Source of the DNA: Dysgonamonadaceae bacterium
GTDB taxonomy: Bacteria > Bacteroidota > Bacteroidia > Bacteroidales > Azobacteroidaceae
NCBI GenBank assembly: GCA_031258895.1
Contig: JAIRMF010000076.1
Span: 1-6,053, forward strand
Direction of reading: 5' to 3'
DNA: 6,053 nt
Shown: positions 1 through 5,779 of the stretch, in pieces
How positions within the stretch are numbered: the stretch's first letter is position 1
How the letters are laid out: the number at the start of each line of letters is the position of its first letter
Made by a program: the position numbers and the translations under genes
Notes under the pieces: model-generated
Seen by the model: the letters and a program-made list of their open reading frames with translations, nothing else
What the model was told of the DNA's origin: nothing
Database searches by the model: none

Positions 1-159
1 GATGGTCTTTACTACCCGATATTGACCTCTACTTTTGTCTATCACCTGGATGATGACAACTCCGCTGGGGTTTCTTTTCTTGCGCACAAACATGCACAAG
101 TATACTCAAATTTATGTCGGGACACCAAAAACGGTGGCCTGGAAATTGCAAATAACTGA
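1..159 (+). CDS. Possible 3' end of an unidentified gene (partial)
   Basis: Frame 1 is open from the first base for 52 codons and ends at a TGA. The reading begins DGLYYPILTSTFVYHLDD and ends GGLEIANN. I do not recognise the family, and no signal peptide, membrane segment or catalytic motif is visible. In its favour, the other two plus-strand frames are closed early, the amino-acid mix looks protein-like, and a weak terminator-like hairpin lies about 45 bases downstream on the same strand. Against it, an open stretch of this length arises by chance fairly often, and two minus-strand frames are also open over part of the same bases. If it is real, it is the C-terminal tail of a gene beginning left of the window and would converge with pfp. 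Confidence 0.27.
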   Translation, partial: DGLYYPILTSTFVYHLDDDNSAGVSFLAHKHAQVYSNLCRDTKNGGLEIANN

Positions 160-178
160 ATATGAGATGGTTGCAAAT
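146..178. repeat. Two copies of TTGCAAAT, 25 bases apart
   Basis: The octamer TTGCAAAT occurs at 146-153 and again at 171-178, in the same orientation. Each is close to an ATTTGCAAAT-type palindrome. The first overlaps the end of the possible partial gene. They could be a protein-binding pair, but a chance repeat in AT-rich DNA is at least as likely. Confidence 0.2.
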
Positions 179-327
179 TGAAGAGGATAAAAGTGTCGAA
201 GTCAGGAAAAGTACAAAATCCTGCATTTTTTACCAAACTTTTTTATCAATATTTTATTAACAATCAGGAAAATAAATGAATCTTATGGAGCAACTAAATA
301 AATTACCGGTGGGGTCGGCAACAAGCA
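160..327. other. AT-rich intergenic stretch without a supported gene
   Basis: Between the possible partial gene and the pfp terminator I see no supported gene. The stretch contains the second TTGCAAAT, a weak hairpin with a T-run, and an AT-rich segment around 225-260. Short open frames here on both strands lack a promoter, a start context or any recognisable motif, and one runs straight through the pfp terminator into pfp antisense sequence. I see no TAnnTTTG promoter element. Confidence 0.5.
203..231 (+). terminator. Weak terminator-like hairpin with T-run
   Basis: CAGGA at 203-207 can pair with TCCTG at 219-223 across an 11-base loop, and a run of six T follows at 226-231. The stem is only five base pairs, so it would be a poor terminator. 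Its position, about 45 bases after the TGA at 157-159 and on the same strand, fits the end of an upstream plus-strand transcript. Confidence 0.3.
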
Positions 328-362
328 AAACAGGCCGCCCCGTCAAACGGAACGACCTGTTT
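328..362 (-). terminator. Rho-independent terminator of pfp
   Basis: Read on the minus strand, the arms AAACAGGTCGTTCCGT (from 362 down to 347) and ACGGGGCGGCCTGTTT (343 down to 328) pair over 16 consecutive positions around a three-base TTG loop. Three of the pairs are G-U wobbles. The outer arm ends in TTT and is followed by TGCTTGTT. On the opposite strand the wobble positions become A-C mismatches, so the fold favours minus-strand RNA, matching the direction of pfp. It begins 22 bases after the pfp stop codon. Confidence 0.8.
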
Positions 363-384
363 CCATGCAAACAATCCGACAAAC

Positions 385-2028
385 TTACGATTTCTCCAAC
401 AGCAAAGTCTTGGTCGGCCGGTCGCATACGCTCGGCGGGCCAAAATACTGAATCGGACCGGGATAAACATACTCCGTATTCAAAGCCCATGAATCACGGT
501 TGGCGGCAAAAGCCCCGAACGGCTTCCCGTTAAGGTCTACAAGCGCCTTCCTGATAACAGGTTTGTCGACGCCGTTGCGATGCTCTATATTCATCATCAT
601 CGTGAACGGCACACCGCCGGCAATCCATTTATCCGCCGTCGCCGTCGTGTTGCGTACCGACGACATGTAGCCCGTCAAACCAGCCCCGATCAGGCAGGAC
701 GCAGTATAACCGAGAGAATAACAGTAATCGGCGTCATAATTGGACGGCGCGGCACAACGACCCTCATATCCGAAAAAGTGAGTCTGGGCGGCAAATTCCC
801 CACCATACCTGCCTTCCGACTTCCATTCCGAAAGCTTGGCGGCAACCATCTCGGCAAGTAACTTCTCGGTCTCTATAAGCGACACCTGTACGTTGCCGTG
901 CGGGTCGCGATCAAGTGTTAACTGTCGAGCAACAGTGTCGGGCAGGCTTGCGTAAAGTTTCGAATTGCTGGCGCTGAGTTTGGCTGTGACGTAGGAAACC
1001 TGTTCGCTCTTCTTTATCATCTTAAATTCGGCGTCATCGGCAGAAAGAAAGTCATTAAGCTCGCGAATCAAATCCCTAAACGCCGGTATAAACTCAATCA
1101 AACCCTCCGGAATAAGTACCGTCCCAAAATTATTCCCATCCTCCGCACGACGAGCCACAACAGAGGCAACGGAAGTCACAACCTCGTCAAGCGTCAGGCC
1201 TTTCGCCTCTATTTCCTCCGAAATAAGACATATGTTAGGCTGAACCTGCAATGCACATTCAAGCGCAATGTGCGACGCGGAACGACCCATAAGCTTGATG
1301 AAATGCCAATACTTGCGGGCAGAATTACAGTCGCGCTGGATGTTGCCGATAACCTCGGAATAAACCTTGCAGGCAGTGTCGAAACCAAACGAGGTCTCTA
1401 TCATCCCGTTCTTCAAATCACCGTCAATAGTCTTCGGACAGCCTATCACCCGAATGTCGTAATTCTTCTCCGCATAATATTCCGCCAAAATACAGGCGTT
1501 AGTGTTGGAATCGTCGCCGCCGATAATAACCAGAGACTTAATCCCCAACAAATCGAGAATCTCACGGCCCTTTTCAAACTGATCAACCTTCTCCAGCTTG
1601 GTACGACCGGAACCGATGACGTCAAACCCTCCCGTATTGCGGTACTCATCAATTATCTCCGCCGTCAGTTCTACATATTCGTGCTCGACAAGTCCCTTCG
1701 GCCCCATCCTGAAACCATACAAACGACTACCGGGATTAAGTCTCTTTATGCCGTCAAAAAGACCGGCAATAACATTGTGACCGCCTGGCGCCTGCCCTCC
1801 GGAAAGTATCACGCCGGCATTAACGGCCGGATGTTCGGTCTTCCCGTCTCTACGCCTGAAAATAACAACAGACTTTCCGGAAGTTTTTGGAAACAACTTC
1901 TTTATTTCCTCCCTTTCCGCTATCGACTCGGTCGGAACATCCTTCAATACCTCTACGTCGCCCTTAATAACGTCGGGCAGTTTGGGCCGGTATTTAGCCC
2001 TCTCAATTTGTAATGCACTCTTTGCCAT
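385..2028 (-). CDS. pfp: Pyrophosphate--fructose 6-phosphate 1-phosphotransferase (PPi-dependent phosphofructokinase)
   Basis: This cytoplasmic enzyme phosphorylates fructose 6-phosphate to fructose 1,6-bisphosphate using pyrophosphate instead of ATP. The step is reversible, so it can serve glycolysis and gluconeogenesis. The 547-residue product has the length of the long plant-like PFP group, which I recall as typical of Bacteroidales. Visible motifs are GGQAPGGHN near residues 77-85 (phosphate-binding loop), GGDDS at 170-174, PKTIDGD at 198-204 (the aspartates include the catalytic base), MGR at 247-249 and YEGR near 421-424. The second aspartate in GGDDS, where ATP enzymes have GGDGS, and the lysine in PKTIDGD are the known marks of pyrophosphate use. 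The ATG at 2028 gives the expected N-terminus, MAKSALQIERAKY. The gene appears to be transcribed alone, divergent from trkH, and ends at a strong terminator. No key residue is missing. Confidence 0.96.
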   Translation of the reverse strand: MAKSALQIERAKYRPKLPDVIKGDVEVLKDVPTESIAEREEIKKLFPKTSGKSVVIFRRRDGKTEHPAVNAGVILSGGQAPGGHNVIAGLFDGIKRLNPGSRLYGFRMGPKGLVEHEYVELTAEIIDEYRNTGGFDVIGSGRTKLEKVDQFEKGREILDLLGIKSLVIIGGDDSNTNACILAEYYAEKNYDIRVIGCPKTIDGDLKNGMIETSFGFDTACKVYSEVIGNIQRDCNSARKYWHFIKLMGRSASHIALECALQVQPNICLISEEIEAKGLTLDEVVTSVASVVARRAEDGNNFGTVLIPEGLIEFIPAFRDLIRELNDFLSADDAEFKMIKKSEQVSYVTAKLSASNSKLYASLPDTVARQLTLDRDPHGNVQVSLIETEKLLAEMVAAKLSEWKSEGRYGGEFAAQTHFFGYEGRCAAPSNYDADYCYSLGYTASCLIGAGLTGYMSSVRNTTATADKWIAGGVPFTMMMNIEHRNGVDKPVIRKALVDLNGKPFGAFAANRDSWALNTEYVYPGPIQYFGPPSVCDRPTKTLLLEKS

Positions 2029-2065
2029 CTTCGATTATAGTAAATTTGATTGTTAATTCGGACTG

Positions 2066-2073
2066 CAAATTTC
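2066..2073 (-). promoter_or_regulatory. Candidate pfp promoter -7 element (imperfect)
   Basis: On the minus strand the bases read GAAATTTG followed by C. This differs from the Bacteroidota consensus TAnnTTTG only at the first base and lies 37 bases before the pfp ATG. No clear TTTG -33 element is found at the right distance. It is the best candidate in the 175-base gap shared with trkH, but it is weaker than the other three promoter calls. Confidence 0.35.
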
Positions 2074-2170
2074 GTTATTTTTTCGCAGACCGGAAAGAAA
2101 TTCACGAATTATTGTTCCGCCAAACAGACAAAAGCAATAATACGAACACGTGAATATCATTTATTTCTCT

Positions 2171-2178
2171 TAATTTTG
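2171..2178 (+). promoter_or_regulatory. trkH promoter -7 element TAATTTTG
   Basis: TAATTTTG matches the Bacteroidota -7 consensus TAnnTTTG exactly and continues as CG, giving the same ten bases as the pyrB promoter. It lies 25 bases before the trkH ATG, which puts transcription start near 2185 and leaves a leader of about 20 bases. I see no convincing -33 TTTG at the usual spacing. Confidence 0.65.
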
Positions 2179-2203
2179 CGCAATATTTCCCGTTACATAT
2201 CTT

Positions 2204-3667
2204 ATGTGGAATACCGATTTAAATTGGCGGTTCATACTTCACGTCTGCGGATTGGGCCTCGCCCTCGAATCACTGTTCATATTCATCTCAGCGGCCGTAG
2301 CAGCAGGGTTCGGAGAATCACCGCTTCCCTTCATTCTTGCAGGACTGTCCTCACTGGCCGTCGGACTCGCAGTCGCCATCCCCGCACGATACCATAAAAA
2401 CATGGTTATCGGCAAACGCGAAAGCTTCATCACCGTGACAATCGTATGGATACTGTTTGCCCTCGCCGGCTCAATGCCGTTCATTTTCAGCGGCAGCATA
2501 ACGTTCTTCCCGGACGCCTTCTTTGAATCCTCATCTGGAATCACAACCACCGGAGCAACCGTAATAACCGACCTAAACACAACATCCAAAGGTATCCTCT
2601 TCTGGCGAAGCCTGATGCAATGGCTCGGCGGACTCGGTATAGTCGTCTTCTCCCTCGCCGTATTCCCATTGGCGGGAGGTGAGGCTGCCCATCTTTTCGA
2701 CGCCGAATCGTCGGGACTGACACACGACAAGTTCCGACCACGAGTAACCCAAATGGCCAAACGCCTCTGGCTCGTATACATCGTCCTTACGGGAACACTG
2801 ACAGCGCTGCTCGTCGCCGGTAAAATGGACGTGTTTGACGCTGTATGCCATGCCATGACGACTATTTCCACAGGCGGCTTTTCAACACACCAGGAAAGTA
2901 TCGCCCACTGGAATTCCCTGTTTATCGAAACCGCTATCAGTGTCTTCATGATACTCGGCGCCATCAATTTTTCACTTTACTATTTCCTCCTCAAAGGACG
3001 CTTCCGTATATTCTTCAAGGACGAAGAACTGCGCTGGTTCCTCGGTATCATCGCAACCGGCGGACTGCTTGTCGGCATAAGCCTTTATTTCAACCCAAAC
3101 TCCGAAACAGGCATCAACCCTTTCCGTAATGCATTCTTTCAGGTAATCTCCACCATCACCACATCCGGCTTTTATACCGGCAATTTCATCGCATGGGGGC
3201 AGGTCTACTGGATAGTTTTCATATTCTTCATGATAATTTGCGGTTGCGCCGGCTCGACCAGCGGCGGCTTAAAAACCGTGAGGGCGGTGGTTATGGCAAA
3301 GAACACAGCCGGACAATTCCGACAGCTGATCCATCCCCACGCAATCGTTCCCGTCAGACTGAACGGCAAAGCGCTGTCGTTCACCGTCGTCCAGCGTCTG
3401 ATGGCATTTGTGTTTCTTTATATAGCGGTTGTTTTTGCAAGCTGGCTTATACTCTCCATTTCCGGGATACCGTTGATGGAAGCCCTGTGCGCTGCCGTTT
3501 CTTGCCTCAGTAACACAGGACCGGCCATTGGGACGGGCGCATATTCGGGCACTTTCACCGCAGCGCCGTTATTTGCCAAACTGTACATGTCGTTCCTGAT
3601 GATAGTCGGACGGGTTGAAATCTTCACCGCACTGATCCTCTTCTATCCTTCGTTCTGGAAGAGATAG
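2204..3667 (+). CDS. trkH: TrkH-family potassium uptake protein (channel subunit)
   Basis: This inner-membrane protein forms the potassium pore of Trk/Ktr-type uptake systems, usually gated by a cytoplasmic TrkA/KtrA nucleotide-binding partner. The 487-residue protein is very hydrophobic and shows the four-fold membrane-pore-membrane plan. Filter loops are recognisable near residues 109-120 (SSSGITTTGATV), 218-229 (MTTISTGGFSTH), 315-327 (ISTITTSGFYTGN) and 432-443 (VSCLSNTGPAIG), each with its filter glycine. The conserved GSTSGGLKTVR segment (350-360) and the GRVEIFT motif near the C-terminus (469-475) are also family marks. The ATG at 2204 sits just behind a promoter and begins with MWNTDLNWRF ahead of the first membrane helix. 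Length is normal and all four filters are intact. No trkA gene lies beside it: the downstream neighbour is the convergent pheS, 32 bases away. Confidence 0.95.
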   Translation: MWNTDLNWRFILHVCGLGLALESLFIFISAAVAAGFGESPLPFILAGLSSLAVGLAVAIPARYHKNMVIGKRESFITVTIVWILFALAGSMPFIFSGSITFFPDAFFESSSGITTTGATVITDLNTTSKGILFWRSLMQWLGGLGIVVFSLAVFPLAGGEAAHLFDAESSGLTHDKFRPRVTQMAKRLWLVYIVLTGTLTALLVAGKMDVFDAVCHAMTTISTGGFSTHQESIAHWNSLFIETAISVFMILGAINFSLYYFLLKGRFRIFFKDEELRWFLGIIATGGLLVGISLYFNPNSETGINPFRNAFFQVISTITTSGFYTGNFIAWGQVYWIVFIFFMIICGCAGSTSGGLKTVRAVVMAKNTAGQFRQLIHPHAIVPVRLNGKALSFTVVQRLMAFVFLYIAVVFASWLILSISGIPLMEALCAAVSCLSNTGPAIGTGAYSGTFTAAPLFAKLYMSFLMIVGRVEIFTALILFYPSFWKR

Positions 3668-3710
3668 GGAATCATCGTCGGGACGGTATCCGTCGGCTAT
3701 TACGCAGATT
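3660..3710. other. Strand-composition switch point (AC-rich to GT-rich plus strand)
   Basis: Left of here the plus strand has more C than G and more A than T or close to parity; right of here it has more G than C and more T than A. Hand counts of four 60-base lines: 1081-1140 has A20 C20 G7 T13, 2341-2400 has A15 C22 G13 T10, 4441-4500 has A9 C11 G18 T22 and 5401-5460 has A13 C8 G20 T19. Each side contains one gene in each direction, so coding direction does not explain the change. The exact point is only known to within roughly 3550-3730. Confidence 0.65.
3682..3694. repeat. Small inverted repeat between convergent trkH and pheS
   Basis: GACGG (3682-3686) and CCGTC (3690-3694) form a five-base-pair hairpin around TAT, centred in the 32 bases between the trkH and pheS stop codons. 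The position suits a shared two-way terminator, but no T-run follows on either strand, so intrinsic termination is doubtful. Confidence 0.3.
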
Positions 3711-4716
3711 CGAACTGTCTTAGGAAACGAACGTCATTCTGGGAGAACAGTCTCAGGTCTTTGACTTGATATTTGAGGTTGGTTATTCGTTCTATGCCCA
3801 TTCCGAGTGCGAATCCGGAATAGATACTGCTGTCGACGCCGCAATTTTCCAGCACGTTGGGGTCGACCATTCCACAGCCGAGTATTTCGACCCAACCTGT
3901 GTATTTGCAGAACGGACAGCCTTTACCGGAGCACAGATTGCATGATATGTCCATTTCTGCGCTTGGCTCGGTAAAGGGGAAGAATGAGGGGCGAAGGCGG
4001 ATTCTGGTGTCTTTGCCGAACATTTCTTGGGAGAAGAAGAGGAGTGTTTGTTTGAGGTCTGCGAACGACACGTCTTTGTCCACGTACAGCGCTTCTACCT
4101 GGTGGAAGAAACAGTGGGCGCGGTATGAGATTGCCTCGTTACGGTAGACCCTGCCGGGACAAATGATTCTTATTGGGGGCTGTGTTTTTTCCATCACCCG
4201 GGCTTGGACTGATGAGGTGTGCGTTCTGAGGAGGAGGTCTTGTCCGTGACTAATGAAGAAGGTGTCTTGCATATCTCTTGCCGGGTGGTCTTCTGCGAAG
4301 TTGAGTGCGGAGAACACATGCCGGTCGTCTTCGATTTCCGGCCCTTCGGCTATGCTGTATCCGAGGCGGGCGAAGATATCGCATATTTCTTTTTTGACTA
4401 TTGAAACGGGATGACGGGTACCGATCCTGTATGGGTAGGGTGTTCGTGTCAGGTCTAAGTTATCGTTGCGGACGACGACGTTTTGGGACGTTTCTTTCAG
4501 GGCGCTGATTTTTTCCTGTATTTTACTTTTGAGTTTGTTCAGGTGTTGTCCTGCGATATGTTTGTTTTCTGTTGGGATGGATCGGAAGTCGTTCATCAGG
4601 TTTGGGAGAATACCTTTTCTGCCGAGATATTTTATTCGTAATGTTTCCGCTTGTTGTGGGTTTTCGGCGGTTAGGTTTTCTATTTCTGCGAGGAGTTTAT
4701 TTATTTTTTCTATCAT
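3700..4716 (-). CDS. pheS: Phenylalanine--tRNA ligase alpha subunit
   Basis: PheS is the catalytic subunit of the alpha2-beta2 enzyme that charges tRNA-Phe. The 338-residue product has an N-terminal coiled-coil arm (about 1-85) followed by the class II synthetase core: motif 1 around GTRHPVS (99-105), the substrate-binding HTSSVQARVM (166-175), motif 2 with GRVYRNEAIS (188-197) and motif 3 GFALGMGIERI (301-311). Four cysteines at 259, 262, 267 and 270 (CxxC-x4-CxxC) sit in an insert before the glycine-rich catalytic strands and look like a zinc-ribbon knuckle, a variant known in part of the PheS family. I chose the ATG at 4716. The frame extends to a TTG at 4740, but that TTG lies inside the promoter -7 box. 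The partner gene pheT is not in the window, so it is presumably encoded elsewhere. Confidence 0.97.
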   Translation of the reverse strand: MIEKINKLLAEIENLTAENPQQAETLRIKYLGRKGILPNLMNDFRSIPTENKHIAGQHLNKLKSKIQEKISALKETSQNVVVRNDNLDLTRTPYPYRIGTRHPVSIVKKEICDIFARLGYSIAEGPEIEDDRHVFSALNFAEDHPARDMQDTFFISHGQDLLLRTHTSSVQARVMEKTQPPIRIICPGRVYRNEAISYRAHCFFHQVEALYVDKDVSFADLKQTLLFFSQEMFGKDTRIRLRPSFFPFTEPSAEMDISCNLCSGKGCPFCKYTGWVEILGCGMVDPNVLENCGVDSSIYSGFALGMGIERITNLKYQVKDLRLFSQNDVRFLRQFESA

Positions 4717-4737
4717 GTTATTATTATTTTTGCGACG

Positions 4738-4745
4738 CAAAGTTA
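4738..4745 (-). promoter_or_regulatory. pheS promoter -7 element TAACTTTG
   Basis: Read on the minus strand this is TAACTTTG followed by CG, an exact match to TAnnTTTG. It ends 21 bases before the pheS ATG at 4716, so transcription would start near 4731 with a leader of about 15 bases. It also excludes the upstream TTG start, which overlaps it. No good -33 TTTG is seen. Confidence 0.6.
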
Positions 4746-4808
4746 AGTTTTTTTGTTGAGAGGCGTATAAAAACCGTTGTCATGTGGGGTTTTTCGGATT
4801 AATTCCGT

Positions 4809-4816
4809 TAATTTTG
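4809..4816 (+). promoter_or_regulatory. pyrB promoter -7 element TAATTTTG
   Basis: TAATTTTG, continuing as CG, matches the Bacteroidota -7 consensus and is identical over ten bases to the trkH element. It ends 20 bases before the pyrB ATG at 4837. The expected leader of about 15 bases has no room for a UTP-sensing attenuator or RNA switch. A -33 element is not clear. Confidence 0.65.
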
Positions 4817-4836
4817 CGGGCTAATATGTGATTTTT

Positions 4837-5745
4837 ATGAAGAAGAACAGTTTTGTTTCCATTGCTGACCTTTCGCGGGGCGACATTATTCGATTGATAG
4901 GTAGGGCTTCGGAGTTTGAGATGAATCCCTGCGGGACTTTGCTTGAGGGAAGGGTTTGTGCGACTTTGTTTTTCGAGCCTTCGACACGGACCCGTTTGAG
5001 TTTTGAGACTGCTATTAACCGGATGGGGGGCAGGGTTATAGGGTTTAGCGACGTTTCGACGACGAGCTCGACTAAGGGTGAGACTTTGAAGGATACTGTT
5101 AAGATGGTGAGTAACTATGCCGACCTGATTATTATCAGGCACTATCTTGAAGGGGCTGCTCGTTACGCTTCGGAAGTTGCTGACGTACCTGTTGTTAATG
5201 CTGGGGACGGGGCGAATCAGCATCCTTCGCAGACGCTTCTTGATCTTTATTCTATAAATAAGACTCAGGGGAGGCTTGAGGATCTTACCGTGACGCTGGT
5301 TGGGGATTTGAAGTATGGTCGTACGGTTCACTCGTTGATAGTGGGGATGTCGCATTTCCATCCGGCGTTTAATTTTGTTTCCCCTGGGGAGTTGCGACTG
5401 CCGGGTATTTATCGGCAGTTTATGGATTCCTGTGGGATAAGATATGCGGAGTTTACGGAGTTTTCGGAGGACGTTATTAATGGGTCGGATATATTGTATA
5501 TGACTCGTGTACAGAGGGAGCGGTTTTCCGATTTGATGGATTATGAGAAGGTTAAGAATGTTTATACGCTTCGCAACATAATGTTGTCGGGTAGCAGGGA
5601 TAATTTGCGGGTTTTGCATCCTTTGCCGCGTGTGAGTGAGATTTCTTACGATGTTGACGATAATCCTAAGGCTTATTATTTTGAGCAGGCGAAGAACGGG
5701 ATTTATGCCAGGCAGGCTATTATTTGCGACACTCTTTCGATTTGA
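4837..5745 (+). CDS. pyrB: Aspartate carbamoyltransferase, catalytic chain
   Basis: PyrB joins carbamoyl phosphate and aspartate to make N-carbamoylaspartate, the second step of pyrimidine synthesis, in the cytoplasm as a trimer. The 302-residue product carries the full signature set: FFEPSTRTRLSFE (45-57, carbamoyl-phosphate site), SSTKGET (77-83, the loop reaching into the neighbouring subunit), HPSQTLLD (129-136), GDLKYGRTVHS (156-166) and HPLPR (261-265), then the DVDDNPKAYYFEQAKNG segment typical of the enterobacterial and Bacteroides type that binds regulatory PyrI chains. A GTG at 4828 would add three residues, but it lies only about five bases after the predicted transcription start, so I prefer the ATG at 4837, giving MKKNSFVSIADLSRGD. 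No pyrI follows; argB starts 34 bases downstream and is probably cotranscribed. Confidence 0.96.
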   Translation: MKKNSFVSIADLSRGDIIRLIGRASEFEMNPCGTLLEGRVCATLFFEPSTRTRLSFETAINRMGGRVIGFSDVSTTSSTKGETLKDTVKMVSNYADLIIIRHYLEGAARYASEVADVPVVNAGDGANQHPSQTLLDLYSINKTQGRLEDLTVTLVGDLKYGRTVHSLIVGMSHFHPAFNFVSPGELRLPGIYRQFMDSCGIRYAEFTEFSEDVINGSDILYMTRVQRERFSDLMDYEKVKNVYTLRNIMLSGSRDNLRVLHPLPRVSEISYDVDDNPKAYYFEQAKNGIYARQAIICDTLSI

Positions 5746-5779
5746 GTTTAGGAGTTTTATTCTTTTTAAAATTTTTCTT

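Noticed and set aside
29..236. Two overlapping minus-strand frames of about 65 codons
   Set aside because: They compete with each other and with the plus-strand frame ending at 159. Neither has a promoter or a recognisable domain.
276..533. Small plus-strand frame of 85 codons overlapping the pfp 3' end
   Set aside because: It runs through the pfp terminator and into antisense pfp sequence, and has no promoter or conserved motif.
1270..2013. Plus-strand open frame of 247 codons opposite pfp
   Set aside because: It lies entirely inside the unmistakable pfp gene, has no promoter and shows no known domain.
2239..2967. Minus-strand open frame of 242 codons opposite trkH
   Set aside because: It is antisense to the trkH pore regions, has low-complexity composition and no start signal.
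3668..3699. A replication origin in the trkH-pheS gap
   Set aside because: The gap is only 32 bases, with no DnaA boxes, AT-rich unwinding region or origin-associated genes. The skew flip alone is kept as a finding.
4717..4836. Attenuator, T-box or pyrimidine-sensing leader before pheS or pyrB
   Set aside because: The predicted leaders are only about 15 bases long, too short for any such RNA structure.
5749..5754. TAGGAG as a Shine-Dalgarno for argB
   Set aside because: It lies about 25 bases before the ATG, too far for ribosome binding, and Bacteroidota rarely depend on such sites.
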